The notes: generated from the sequence alone by a model not told the origin. Shown: positions 42,901 to 50,140, counted from the first letter of the stretch. The stretch is DNA of 64,000 bases from Planctomycetes bacterium syqfu (GCA_020974905.1 CP087563.1:4774001-4838000); one strand, 5' to 3'. Numbers and translations are program-made.

Positions 42901-43403
42901 TCAATGAACTCAAGGAAAAGGTCGAGCAAACCACCTTGTTCCTCATGCTCCATGACCGTATCGACAAACAGTCACAGGAAATCGAAACCAACCTGCGCGG
43001 GGGCAAGGAACTGACGCAAGCCAACCGTGACCAGCTCTCCATCGAAGCGCGACTCCGACAGATGGCAAAGGTGCTGCAAATGCAATCCGAGCAGGAGAAA
43101 TTTGCCGACGCCCAGGCTGGTGATAATGCCGGTGACAGTGGTGGCGGCTCCGGTCAACAGCAGTCCGCAGGCGTGGTCCCGCCCATTGCTGAGTTGCGAT
43201 TACTTCGTGAGATTCAGATCGATTTGCATGATCAGACCCGTGAAGCTCAGCAGGCCAATGCCAGTGTGGATCGTATCGCATCGCTCTCTGCTTTGCAGCG
43301 TGAGTTGGCGACCATGGGTCAAAAACTCATTGACAAATTCATGCAGAACCAGCAAGCTCAACCGAATGTCGTGAAACCCGAAGGTGAAGGTGGTGAGGAA
43401 TGA
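39948..43403 (+). CDS. giant membrane-anchored Gln-rich coiled-coil protein
   Basis: 1151 aa, starting 4 nt after the previous stop. Three hydrophobic segments near the N-terminus (~22-45, ~52-66, ~143-160) anchor it. Residues ~180-530 form beta-rich repeats (VQLDITPPAYAVGLIRDQQI; VKVQATGRDDVSLERLSVNW). From ~540 to 1100 the chain is a long helical coiled coil extremely rich in Gln (for example QTMKQASESASQNQMSQTMQ), ending in a Gly/Ser linker and a short acidic tail. The layout resembles the DUF4175/low-complexity proteins that accompany MoxR-BatA clusters in planctomycetes and alphaproteobacteria. It probably spans the periplasm as a structural partner. Its stop overlaps the next start (ATGA). 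Confidence 0.8.
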   Translation: MNRICAQLQTVARMSRLLLLTQRVLQAACALLAIALISGVSDYLLRLPGIVRLVSDILVIVLGLAWLGTRLAYVARFSPSLTQLALRAEVMYPHLQHKFASAIDFLVHQPTSISSDTTRRLEDASLGRVEGQMNDVNLMRLLNPINTGRYACVLAFLILVTVLIASTNPQNFSLAVQRWTNPLGDAQWPRRVETVSLNVQTVWPADSPLPMKLAVERGYRKNMRAWLNYRFVSDKRTGSWQSVLMSQQGQSEDHAANFERLIDLADELVPADLPTTIEFYYQAGDGQTRTQRIDIVARPRVQQVQLDITPPAYAVGLIRDQQITWDIAADQIATLRSARVLNGSTVNMQMLLNKPVTVQEPQSLLPGLLDATDAAITMDEEHPEKITIHWTLTRTMQSPVKLVDSFGLDNLSEQQYRIEAIADQPPSVSMTTPIRDEFVLPSATVKVQATGRDDVSLERLSVNWKLKAEDTQEQTLADQTGRQAELSINTNLVIKSIGGVPGDVFELTAIAQDSFKLDGKVHDPVRTSPRLIHIIDEEKFTQQIRNELGVVRQMALRLSAEQQLLEKAPAQTAKPRQKRVTDQLEQQAKSIDQIKQRMAQNKLNSEALDQIVDRAAMLLDQAQQASADAVEKLDLPQRSSSQTQQKRVSKNLTDLVELLDQGRDALTLQLQLQQMQTRQEELQAKARELLPNTVGKTADQLDEQTKKQVDDLAQQQQALGEQSANLINRMRQTAERLAQQEQAQDQASAQSLAQAATTAQQQGLSQTMKQASESASQNQMSQTMQQQQQSLDIMKQMREQLAQQSQRKQAILKRQMAKLAELLKQLVSRQQQQVDQLDQVNDLVALVEPQVVLRQNTISVQDQAMGNPQTQQVGQTIEQAVGEQGNAVQQLRQQSVANARTHEVQAIAHLNNALKAIEEAQKKIEKEQEQEQRDELQQAYEKLADVEKQLAAKVKPFAELDSINRRHRRDLGELSREQNDLRTQINELKEKVEQTTLFLMLHDRIDKQSQEIETNLRGGKELTQANRDQLSIEARLRQMAKVLQMQSEQEKFADAQAGDNAGDSGGGSGQQQSAGVVPPIAELRLLREIQIDLHDQTREAQQANASVDRIASLSALQRELATMGQKLIDKFMQNQQAQPNVVKPEGEGGEE

Positions 43404-44242
43404 AACCACAGAAAAACACAGATGAACGCAGATTGATAAGTCACAACAACGTTGAGCACCACATGTCAATGCGGTGCAGGCGCCAATCACGCGTTAAAAG
43501 CCTGCACCAGATTCACATCTGGTGCTCACATTCTTTCTTCTATCTGTGTTTACTTCCGGGGGCTGTGTTGATCTGTGGTTACATGTTTTTTACTCCAATT
43601 GCACGCGCTGACGACCTGCCTTCCCTCGACGATCTGCTTGATCTGGATGTTCCCAAGACGCAGAACAAACCAACCGTCGAAGACCAGCCCATTGATCCCG
43701 ATGCAATCACCGCACAGCAGGGTCGCAATGCACTGGAACGCGCGGTCGGGCGCATGCAGGATGTCGCAACGCGCATGGGCGATGACCGCGATGTGAGTCT
43801 CTCCCTCCAACGCCAACAGGAAGAGATCATCAAGGATCTGGATCAGGTCATTGCAGCCGCCAAGAAGCAGCAGCAACAGCAGTCCAGTTCGTCTTCCTCC
43901 TCATCCAGCTCACAACAGCAGCAACAACAGAACCAGCAAAACGACACCAAGCAAAACTCGCAAAAACGCAGTGATGCAAGCAAGTCCAACAAGCAAAGCA
44001 AAGCTGCCTCCCAACAGCAACAAAACCAACCCAGCAGTAATGCAGGCGACCAGGCTGCCTCCATGGCAACACAGGACCCCGGCAACAAAGCGCAACCCAT
44101 GGAGTCGGGCAAAGTCGAATGGGGCAATCTCCCGCCACGACTCCGCGATGAACTGATGCAGGGAACCCAGGAACGCTTCAGCCCCGTCTACGAAAAACAA
44201 ACCGAAGCCTACTATCGACGCCTGGCGGAGGAAGCGAAATAA
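43400..44242 (+). CDS. secreted Gln/Ser-rich protein with repeat-derived leader
   Basis: 280 aa. The ATG overlaps the stop of the coiled-coil gene. The first ~60 codons are composite repeat copy 3: MKPQKNTDERR..., then HMSMRCRRQSRVKSLHQIHI and the hydrophobic core SFFYLCLLPGAVLICGYMFF. Next comes an ARA-DD signal-peptidase-like site near residue 70. A start at Met22 or Met24 would give a more normal signal peptide. The mature part has an acidic segment (DDLPSLDDLLDLDVP), a helix, then a Ser/Gln tract (SSSSSSSSSQQQQQQNQQN) and a C-terminal WGNLPPRLRDELMQGTQERF helix. That last motif is shared by proteins at the end of MoxR-BatA clusters. Function unknown; likely a periplasmic partner of the cluster. 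Confidence 0.75.
   Translation: MKPQKNTDERRLISHNNVEHHMSMRCRRQSRVKSLHQIHIWCSHSFFYLCLLPGAVLICGYMFFTPIARADDLPSLDDLLDLDVPKTQNKPTVEDQPIDPDAITAQQGRNALERAVGRMQDVATRMGDDRDVSLSLQRQQEEIIKDLDQVIAAAKKQQQQQSSSSSSSSSSQQQQQQNQQNDTKQNSQKRSDASKSNKQSKAASQQQQNQPSSNAGDQAASMATQDPGNKAQPMESGKVEWGNLPPRLRDELMQGTQERFSPVYEKQTEAYYRRLAEEAK
43404..43581. repeat. composite palindromic element, copy 3 (coding)
   Basis: Lies entirely inside the 5' end of the gene at 43400 and stays open in that frame. The right arm is interrupted by ACTTCCGGGGG (43552-43562) where copy 5 has plain TTATCTGTG. Confidence 0.9.
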
Positions 44243-44267
44243 TTCAACACAACGATACAAGACAGTT

Positions 44268-44441
44268 AACCACAGATGAACACCGATAAACACAGATATC
44301 CAAGGCAAAATACATATGAGCACCAGATGTCAATCTGGTGCAGGCCTATTGTGCGTTGTGTAAACCTGCACCGCATTCACATGCGGTGCTCAAATTTTGT
44401 CTCTGTCTTTCATCTGTGTTTATCTGTGTTCATCTGTGGTT
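44268..44441. repeat. composite palindromic element, copy 4 (coding)
   Basis: Encodes the start codon and the first ~55 residues of the gene at 44276. Both arms are uninterrupted (GATGAACACCGATAAACACA; TTTATCTGTGTTCATCTGTG), so it is the reference for motif-interrupted copies 2, 3 and 5. Confidence 0.9.
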
Positions 44442-45442
44442 GCTTGTCTTTAACACCATGCGCTCACGCACAAGATGCAGCCGACGATCTGGGTATCACC
44501 CCACCGAACTTTGCGGAAGTCAACGAAGCGATGCGCAGCGGCGTCGAACGCGGTTTGGCATCCCTGGCGCAATCACAGGCTGAAGATGGCAGCTTCGGGG
44601 GTGACCGCTATGGGAAACACGTTGCCATCACCGCCCTGGCGTGTCTGTCTTTCATGGCAGACGGCAATCTCCCCGGCCGCGGACTCTACAGTGAAAACGT
44701 CTCCAAGGGTTTGGACTTCATCCTTGCCAACGTGCAGGAGACCGGCCTGATCTCCGCCAACTCCCCGCATGGGCCGATGTATGGCCACGGTTTTGCAACA
44801 CTGTTTCTCGGTGAAATCTATGGCATGACCGGTGACAACCGCGTGCGTGAATCACTGATTAAAGCCACGCGACTCATCGTCGATAACCAGAACCACGAAG
44901 GTGGTTGGCGTTACCAACCTGTTCCCGTTGAAGCCGACGTCTCGGTGACCATCTGTCAGATCATGGCTTTGCGCTCTGCACGTAACGCAGGGATTCACGT
45001 GCCCAAGGCAACCATCGACCGGGCGATTCTCTATGTCCGTCAATGTCAGAATCCCCAGGATGGTGGTTTCCGATACATGCTCAACACGGTGGGCTCGGCA
45101 TTCCCGCGATCTGCTGCCGGTGTTGCGAGTTTGTACTATGCCGGTGTGTATCAGGATGATGCGCTGCAGAAAGGTTTGGATTACCTGCTCCGTCAACGCC
45201 CGCGAGGCAATGTCAGTTCGACCCCGCATTATTACTACGGACATTACTATGCTGTCCAGGCAATGTTCCTGGCAGGGGGCAACTACTGGAAGGATTGGTA
45301 CCCGAGCATCCGCGATGAGCTGCTCGCAAAACAGTCACAAGCAGGAACCTGGAATTCAAGCTACGGCACCGACTACGGCACGGCGATGGCACTACTCGTC
45401 CTGCAAATCCCCAATCGATTGTTACCGATTTTCCAACGCTAA
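44276..45442 (+). CDS. secreted prenyltransferase/squalene-oxidase-repeat protein with repeat-derived leader
   Basis: 388 aa. The leader MNTDKHRYPRQNTYEHQMSI ... CSNFVSVFHLCLSVFICGCL is encoded by composite repeat copy 4. Its hydrophobic core VFHLCLSVFICGCLSL is followed by a good signal-peptidase site (PCAHA-QDA, ~residue 65). The mature protein is an alpha/alpha toroid of the terpene-cyclase/prenyltransferase repeat type: AMRSGVERGLASLAQSQAED-GSFGGD, FATLFLGEIYGMTGDNR, RAILYVRQCQNPQDGGFRYM. No DxDD or Cys/His zinc site is seen, so it is probably a binding protein rather than an enzyme. Without the leader no export signal remains. No Shine-Dalgarno precedes the first ATG; Met19 or the in-repeat Met are alternatives. 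Confidence 0.8.
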   Translation: MNTDKHRYPRQNTYEHQMSIWCRPIVRCVNLHRIHMRCSNFVSVFHLCLSVFICGCLSLTPCAHAQDAADDLGITPPNFAEVNEAMRSGVERGLASLAQSQAEDGSFGGDRYGKHVAITALACLSFMADGNLPGRGLYSENVSKGLDFILANVQETGLISANSPHGPMYGHGFATLFLGEIYGMTGDNRVRESLIKATRLIVDNQNHEGGWRYQPVPVEADVSVTICQIMALRSARNAGIHVPKATIDRAILYVRQCQNPQDGGFRYMLNTVGSAFPRSAAGVASLYYAGVYQDDALQKGLDYLLRQRPRGNVSSTPHYYYGHYYAVQAMFLAGGNYWKDWYPSIRDELLAKQSQAGTWNSSYGTDYGTAMALLVLQIPNRLLPIFQR

Positions 45443-45456
45443 GGTTTAAGACAGTG

Positions 45457-45642
45457 AACCACAGATGAACACAGACCCCGGAAGTAAACACAGATGTGAA
45501 ATAAGCGACATGGTTATTGAGCACCGCATGTCAATGCGGTGCAGGCTTGAATCATGCGTTAAAAACCTGCACCAGATTCACATCTGGTGCTCAGATTCTG
45601 TCTTTGTCTTCTATCTGTGTTTATCTGTGTTGATCTGTGGTT
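45457..45642. repeat. composite palindromic element, copy 5 (coding)
   Basis: Encodes the N-terminus of the gene at 45465. The left arm reads GATGAACACAGA, then CCCCGGAAG, then TAAACACAGATG: an exact 9-nt insertion relative to GATAAACACAGAT in copy 4. The right arm is intact. Confidence 0.9.
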
Positions 45643-46796
45643 ATCTGTCTTTAACTTCCAATGTGATCGCTCAAACACAGCAACCCTTAACCCTCCTCGT
45701 CGATGACCAACTGCAATATCAATCCGTCGGCCTGGAGTCGATCACCGAATCAGCCATCGGTTTTTTTGACAGCAATTGGTCCTATCAACAACTCTCACGT
45801 CAGCGTGTGTTGCAATTGCGAAACATTGAAACCCGACGCATCGAGCCGGTGATTCCTTCGCAGCGTTTGGCATTACTCACACTCACCGACGGTCAGCAAT
45901 TCGTTGGCCGAATGCAGCAGTTACCCCAAGGCGCAACACAGACCGACTCCTCCGTCATCACGTGGCAGTCGCCGATTCTCGGCCCATTGAAAATCTCACT
46001 GGATCGTATCAAGTCGATGTACTTTGCTCCCATTGGTTTTCGTGATGGACAGCAAACTGATGATCGCATTCTGCTTGTCAACGGTGATCAACTCAAGGGT
46101 TTTCTGCTTGGCGTGACGGATAAACAAATCGAACTGGAGATTGGCGATCAGGCAACGGTCGCGAAGCTCCCCCTGGATCAGGTGCATGCGATCCGTTTGG
46201 CCAACCCTGTGACCACACCCGACAAACCGCAGCATCGACTTTACCTTGTCGATGGCACGGTGCTTCTCTGCGGTGATGTGTTACTCAGTCGTCAGATGGT
46301 GACGGTTACGGGAACCCATTGGCATGAGGTCACGCGTCTACCCATGCGCGAAGTGGCGCGGATTGATCTGGCTTCGCGGACCCAGCAGTTAACCGCACTC
46401 GGATCGCAGTCATACAAGCTACTCGCAGGCGCTCAGGCGTTTGGCGTGGACTTCCCGCCGACGGTGAATGTGGGCGCGGTGAGTATGCAGGCACCGACAA
46501 CTTTGCAGTTTGATTTACCCTCGGATGTCAGCCGTTTTGCTGCAGACGCCGTGATTGATTGGCAGGCGTCCGATCCGCCACGTGCGCGCAACTGGACGGA
46601 CTTCTCACTGACAGTAAAGCTGGATGATAAGGTCACGCTGGAGTTGGCGTTTAACAGCAAATCCCCAGAGCATCGGATCAATATTCCCATCACGCCTGGC
46701 AGTAAGCAGATCACATTTCAAGTCACCCCCGGACTCAACGGCCCGGTGATGGATCGCGTGAAATTGGTCGAACCGGTGTTGTTGATTGAACGGTGA
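45465..46796 (+). CDS. secreted hypothetical protein with repeat-derived leader
   Basis: 443 aa. The leader MNTDPGSKHRCEISDMVIEH, then RMSMRCRLESCVKNLHQIHI and the core VFVFYLCLSVLICGYLSL, all come from composite repeat copy 5. A possible cleavage site is VIA-QT near residue 69. The mature part starts with beta-rich repeats of the type found in SH3-like or LSm-like modules (LTLLVDDQLQYQSVGLESIT, RLALLTLTDGQQFVGRM, ILLVNGDQLKGFLLGVTDKQ, YLVDGTVLLCGDVLLS). It ends with a ~140-residue jelly-roll-like domain resembling NPCBM-type carbohydrate-binding modules (TTLQFDLPSDVSRFAADAVI ... HRINIPITPGSKQITFQV). No catalytic residues recognised. It is the last gene of the cluster. Confidence 0.7.
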   Translation: MNTDPGSKHRCEISDMVIEHRMSMRCRLESCVKNLHQIHIWCSDSVFVFYLCLSVLICGYLSLTSNVIAQTQQPLTLLVDDQLQYQSVGLESITESAIGFFDSNWSYQQLSRQRVLQLRNIETRRIEPVIPSQRLALLTLTDGQQFVGRMQQLPQGATQTDSSVITWQSPILGPLKISLDRIKSMYFAPIGFRDGQQTDDRILLVNGDQLKGFLLGVTDKQIELEIGDQATVAKLPLDQVHAIRLANPVTTPDKPQHRLYLVDGTVLLCGDVLLSRQMVTVTGTHWHEVTRLPMREVARIDLASRTQQLTALGSQSYKLLAGAQAFGVDFPPTVNVGAVSMQAPTTLQFDLPSDVSRFAADAVIDWQASDPPRARNWTDFSLTVKLDDKVTLELAFNSKSPEHRINIPITPGSKQITFQVTPGLNGPVMDRVKLVEPVLLIER

Positions 46797-47334
46797 GATT
46801 GTTTGTTACGGATCATTTCAGAGATAAACTGCTGCGCAGTTTCAGCATCGCGCCTCCCCCCCGGAAATGATGCAGCTATTGTGATCAACATTAAACAGAT
46901 CGTCATCTGAATGACTCAAAGTATTAACAATCACTGCGAGACTGTTTACGCTGATATGCAAGATTCGAGCGATGCAAAGAATTAATCTCCATCCTCCGTC
47001 ACTCCCGCGAAGGCGGGAGTCCAGTGGAATTTGCAATTTTCTACTGCATGCCACTGGATTCCCGCCTTCGCGGGAATGACGAAAAATACGAAGGCATGGA
47101 GTTTAATTATTTACACTGTTATAACTTTCACGATTGATCTGCGTGTTCATTACATCGCAGTGATGCAGCTATTGTGATCAACATCAATCAGAGAGTTGAT
47201 TTGTACTTAGCACATCGCAATAGCTGCGACACTTCCGGGGGGCGTGTCGCTGATCTGTGTGAGCAATTTGTATCAACGATGATTCGACCCGCGACTCGGG
47301 AGAGTCGCGGCTTATTGTGATTGATATCTCGCGC
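46797..47334. repeat. repeat-filled intergenic region
   Basis: About 540 nt without a gene. It contains family I words at 46866-46886 and 47158-47256 (the latter with ACTTCCGGGGGG inserted in the GCGACAC/GTGTCGC palindrome), a complete family G palindrome at 46996-47082 (CTCCCGCGAAGGCGGGAG ... ATTCCCGCCTTCGCGGGAAT), and a family J hairpin CCGCGACTCGGGAGAGTCGC at ~47287-47306. No promoter or terminator stands out. Confidence 0.75.
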
Positions 47335-48351
47335 TTATTGCAGCACGGCTTTGGTGGTGTCGTAGTAGAGCGATTGCAACGTTGTCGGATCGAGTTTGAT
47401 GCCTTTGAGCTTGGCAACGCTTTCACGGGGGAGGCTCGGATCGATCATCGACAGGTCCGGATCGACGATGGGAGACAAGCCGTCGTAGTCGGTTTCAAAG
47501 AGCGTCCGCATCGCCCAGAATCGGCTGGCATATTGATCGTCACCTGCCATCTTGTAATGTCCGTCGGAGGCCACGATGTCGGTCCCCCAGAGGACGCGGC
47601 CGGTGTTGTGGCGGATGAAGTCGGTGAGTCGCTGACCCTGCCTGGAGAGTTCGCGGACCATCCATTTGGTGGCAGAAGTGTCCACGTAAAGATTGGGATG
47701 ACGGTCGAGCATGTGCTGGAGACGATCGAGATTTTCGGGCATGCCACACATGTGTGCTGCGAGCCATTTCACATCTCCGTATTGATCGAGCATACGTTCG
47801 AGGGCGAGGTATTGGCTGTCTTTGCTGCCGTACTTGCGACTGTCTTTGTAGTGCGTTTTAAACCATGTGTCCGGGTCTGCGATGTGAACCATGAACATCA
47901 TGCCTGCATCGTGTGCGATTTTCATGGCATGTTGGCGCTCGGGTGAATCCAGTGTCATGGACGGATGAATGTCCCGGCCACGCGGCGCGGACCAGAACTT
48001 GATCATCTTCGCGCCCAGGTCTGCAAATTGTTCAATGCTGTCAAACCACTTGGTGGTAAAGGTCGTCGGATCATCACGTTTGGAATAATCGGGGACCGCG
48101 ACAAAATGAATCCGATCGCCGAACTCGGCCTTGATGGCAGGGACGTCCTGCAAGGGCGTTTGACTCCACGCTTCGGTGATGCCAAACCAGTCGGCTACGC
48201 GGAAGTAATCGCGCGCTGCCTGCAGTCCCCAGATGTGAATGTGCGCATCAATGATCGGCGAAGTCCAGGGCAACATCGCAGCTTCATGACGATAGTCCAG
48301 GCCCAGGCGGTTGGCATCGTTAAGCGGTCGGATGTTGGTGGTCGGTTGCAT
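47335..48351 (-). CDS. amidohydrolase family 2 (TIM-barrel) protein
   Basis: 338 aa, cytoplasmic. The metal-binding HxH motif is IIDAHIHIW (~33-41). A central His is in MVHIADP (~155), a second in LAAHMCGMPEN, and the catalytic/metal Asp is in LWGTDIV (~255). This is the amidohydrolase-2/decarboxylase-type barrel (ACMSD and uronate-related enzymes). The substrate is unknown; the adjacent Gfo/Idh/MocA oxidoreductase gene upstream on the same strand suggests sugar or sugar-acid catabolism. The two genes are separated by 290 nt that hold a terminator for the upstream one, so they are not a simple operon. Confidence 0.85.
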   Translation of the reverse strand: MQPTTNIRPLNDANRLGLDYRHEAAMLPWTSPIIDAHIHIWGLQAARDYFRVADWFGITEAWSQTPLQDVPAIKAEFGDRIHFVAVPDYSKRDDPTTFTTKWFDSIEQFADLGAKMIKFWSAPRGRDIHPSMTLDSPERQHAMKIAHDAGMMFMVHIADPDTWFKTHYKDSRKYGSKDSQYLALERMLDQYGDVKWLAAHMCGMPENLDRLQHMLDRHPNLYVDTSATKWMVRELSRQGQRLTDFIRHNTGRVLWGTDIVASDGHYKMAGDDQYASRFWAMRTLFETDYDGLSPIVDPDLSMIDPSLPRESVAKLKGIKLDPTTLQSLYYDTTKAVLQ

Positions 48352-48448
48352 GGTCTGCTAAGCCTATCGTTTTGATTCACATTGTGGGGTGGACATTGAA
48401 AATCAATTGAATTTTCACGTTGGTTGTTGGTTCATGTGCGCTGTTGGT

Positions 48449-48470
48449 CCCTGGGGTTAAAACCCCAGGG
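48449..48470. repeat. family L palindrome
   Basis: CCCTGGGGTTAAAACCCCAG(GG), near-identical to 28811-28832. Confidence 0.8.
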
Positions 48471-48515
48471 CTTTAATGTGTCGAAGTTACTCACAGGTTT
48501 TGATGTCAATTCAAA

Positions 48516-48552
48516 CAAAAACAGCACGTTGCGTTTTACCCCAACGTGCTGT
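48516..48552 (-). terminator. rho-independent terminator
   Basis: ACAGCACGTTG / CAACGTGCTGT with a ~10-nt loop, followed on the minus strand by TTTTTGTTT. It terminates the Gfo/Idh/MocA gene ending at 48641. Confidence 0.8.
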
Positions 48553-48618
48553 CTTGAGATTGAATTGTGTTGATGCCGGTTTTATTCCGACAGATCAAAG
48601 TCAGCCTCGGGGTTAAGT

Positions 48619-48653
48619 TTCCGGGGGGCAACTTCCGGGGTTAACTTCCGGGG
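48619..48653. repeat. three tandem TTCCGGGG motifs at a gene end
   Basis: TTCCGGGG at 48619, 48633 and 48646, each preceded by AA(C/G)T or similar, with a stop codon (TTA on the plus strand at 48641) falling between the second and third. The rightmost copy encodes the C-terminal residues TPGS of the oxidoreductase. Confidence 0.85.
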
Positions 48654-49708
48654 GTGACTTTGGTGGCCTGCTTCTGTGCATCGAGACAGAGGCGGGCAGC
48701 GGTGAAGGCATGTTCCTGGTTCTGAGCGATGTCGGTACGGTTGATACAGTCGAGGATGAGTTCACCGAAGAACTTGAGTCCGACTTTGCCGGTGACGTTC
48801 ATGTGGACTTCGTCGGTCTTGTTGACGAGGTAGACGTGTCCGCCTTCGACGGTATGACCGATGTCGACGTATTTGCGGAGTTCGATATAGCCTTCGGTGC
48901 CGAGGATGATGATACGTCCGTCGCCGAAGGTTTTGAGGATATCGGGGGTGAACCAGTCCACGCGGTAGTACCCGGTGGTGCCGTTGTCTGCCACGAGGTG
49001 GGCATCGCCGAAGTCTTCGAGTTCGGGGGTGTCTGCGTTGGCATAGTTGGCGACGGTGGCACTGATGACCTTGGCGTCCTTGGCCCCCATGTAGGTGAGG
49101 AACTGTTCGGACTGGTGGGAGCCGATGTCGCAGAGGATGCCGCCGTATTGTTCCATGTTGTAGAACCAGTCGGGGCGGGTTCCCTTGGAGTGCTTGTGCG
49201 GGCCGGTCCCGATGTACTGGATGGGCTGGCCGATGGCGCCCATTTCGATCAGGTCGCAAGCATACATGCCTGATTCGGTGGACAGACGTTCGCAGTAGAA
49301 GACGGTGTATTTCTTGCCGGTGCGTTTGACGGCTTGGCGTGCGTCTTCGAGTTGTTGATGGGTGGTGAAGGGGGTCTTGTCGGTGAAGTAGTCCTTGCCG
49401 GCTTCCATGCAACGGATACCCAACGGGCCACGCAGGTTGGGGACGGCGGCAGCGGCGACGAGTTTGACGTCTTCGTCTTCGAGTACCTGGGCTTCGGACT
49501 CAGCGACCTTGGCGCCGTACTTATCGGCCATGTCCTTGGCACGTTTGGGGTCGGCGTCGTAGACCCATTTGAGTGTGGCACCAGCATTGACCAGGCCACC
49601 GACCTGACCGTGAATGTGACCATGATCCAAAGCCATGGCAGCGATCGTAAATTCGCCGGGCTTGACGACGGGTTCGGGCAATTTTCCGGACGGTTCGTAC
49701 TTACTCAC
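48641..49708 (-). CDS. Gfo/Idh/MocA family oxidoreductase
   Basis: 355 aa. GTG start at 49708 with GGAG nine nt upstream, giving VSKYEPSGKLPEPVVKPGEF; the frame is open 67 codons further, but that part is promoter sequence. N-terminal Rossmann-type half: FTIAAMALDHGHIHGQVGGL replaces the classical GxGxxG, then LKWVYDADPKRAKDMADKYG. The EAGKDYFTDKTPF block holds the catalytic-region Lys (EK/DKP motif variant, ~140-152). The C-terminal half has DIGSHQSEQFLTYM. Such enzymes oxidise or reduce sugars and inositols with NAD(P). The degenerate nucleotide-binding loop may mean altered cofactor use. The C-terminal residues KVTPGS are encoded by a dispersed-motif copy. Confidence 0.88.
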   Translation of the reverse strand: MSKYEPSGKLPEPVVKPGEFTIAAMALDHGHIHGQVGGLVNAGATLKWVYDADPKRAKDMADKYGAKVAESEAQVLEDEDVKLVAAAAVPNLRGPLGIRCMEAGKDYFTDKTPFTTHQQLEDARQAVKRTGKKYTVFYCERLSTESGMYACDLIEMGAIGQPIQYIGTGPHKHSKGTRPDWFYNMEQYGGILCDIGSHQSEQFLTYMGAKDAKVISATVANYANADTPELEDFGDAHLVADNGTTGYYRVDWFTPDILKTFGDGRIIILGTEGYIELRKYVDIGHTVEGGHVYLVNKTDEVHMNVTGKVGLKFFGELILDCINRTDIAQNQEHAFTAARLCLDAQKQATKVTPGS

Positions 49709-49929
49709 GATAGGGACTCCATAGCGGGTTAGCGGATAGAAAAGTCCTATCTTGCCAAGATTCGTCCCGGTACGCAAACCCGCTGACCATGATCTGTCAT
49801 CCGAGGTATGGGTTGTGAAATGGCGAAATGTCACACCTGTATTGGCTGGTTTTCGAGTATTGATTAACGATTCAATTCCACATTTTTCATAGCTACCCAG
49901 TCCGAACAATCCGCACCATCGGACCCCCT

Positions 49930-49959
49930 TTGGGCAATATGCCTTAAAGCGGTGATAAA
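49930..49959 (+). promoter_or_regulatory. candidate promoter for PAS-GGDEF-EAL gene
   Basis: TTGGGC (49930-49935), 18-nt spacer, GATAAA (49954-49959). It lies in the 430-nt divergent gap between the oxidoreductase and the cyclic-di-GMP gene. It would give a ~175-nt leader in which no riboswitch motif was recognised. Confidence 0.3.
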
Positions 49960-50140
49960 TCGCGTCAAGTCCTCATTCAGCCCGGCCGAATAACCTAGCA
50001 GACCAAGCCTTTACGTACGCACGGATTGTCCCTGCGTCGTGTTTTTATTGTGCTGGGCAATCACGAAAGGGGAGGAACCGCTTGGCAAAAGTGCGTTTTT
50101 GATCTGCGGATCAACATATTTCGTCGAGCGATCCAACAAG

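Noticed and set aside
25636-45642. CRISPR array
   Set aside because: The repeated units are palindromic, kilobases apart and lack regular spacers or cas genes.
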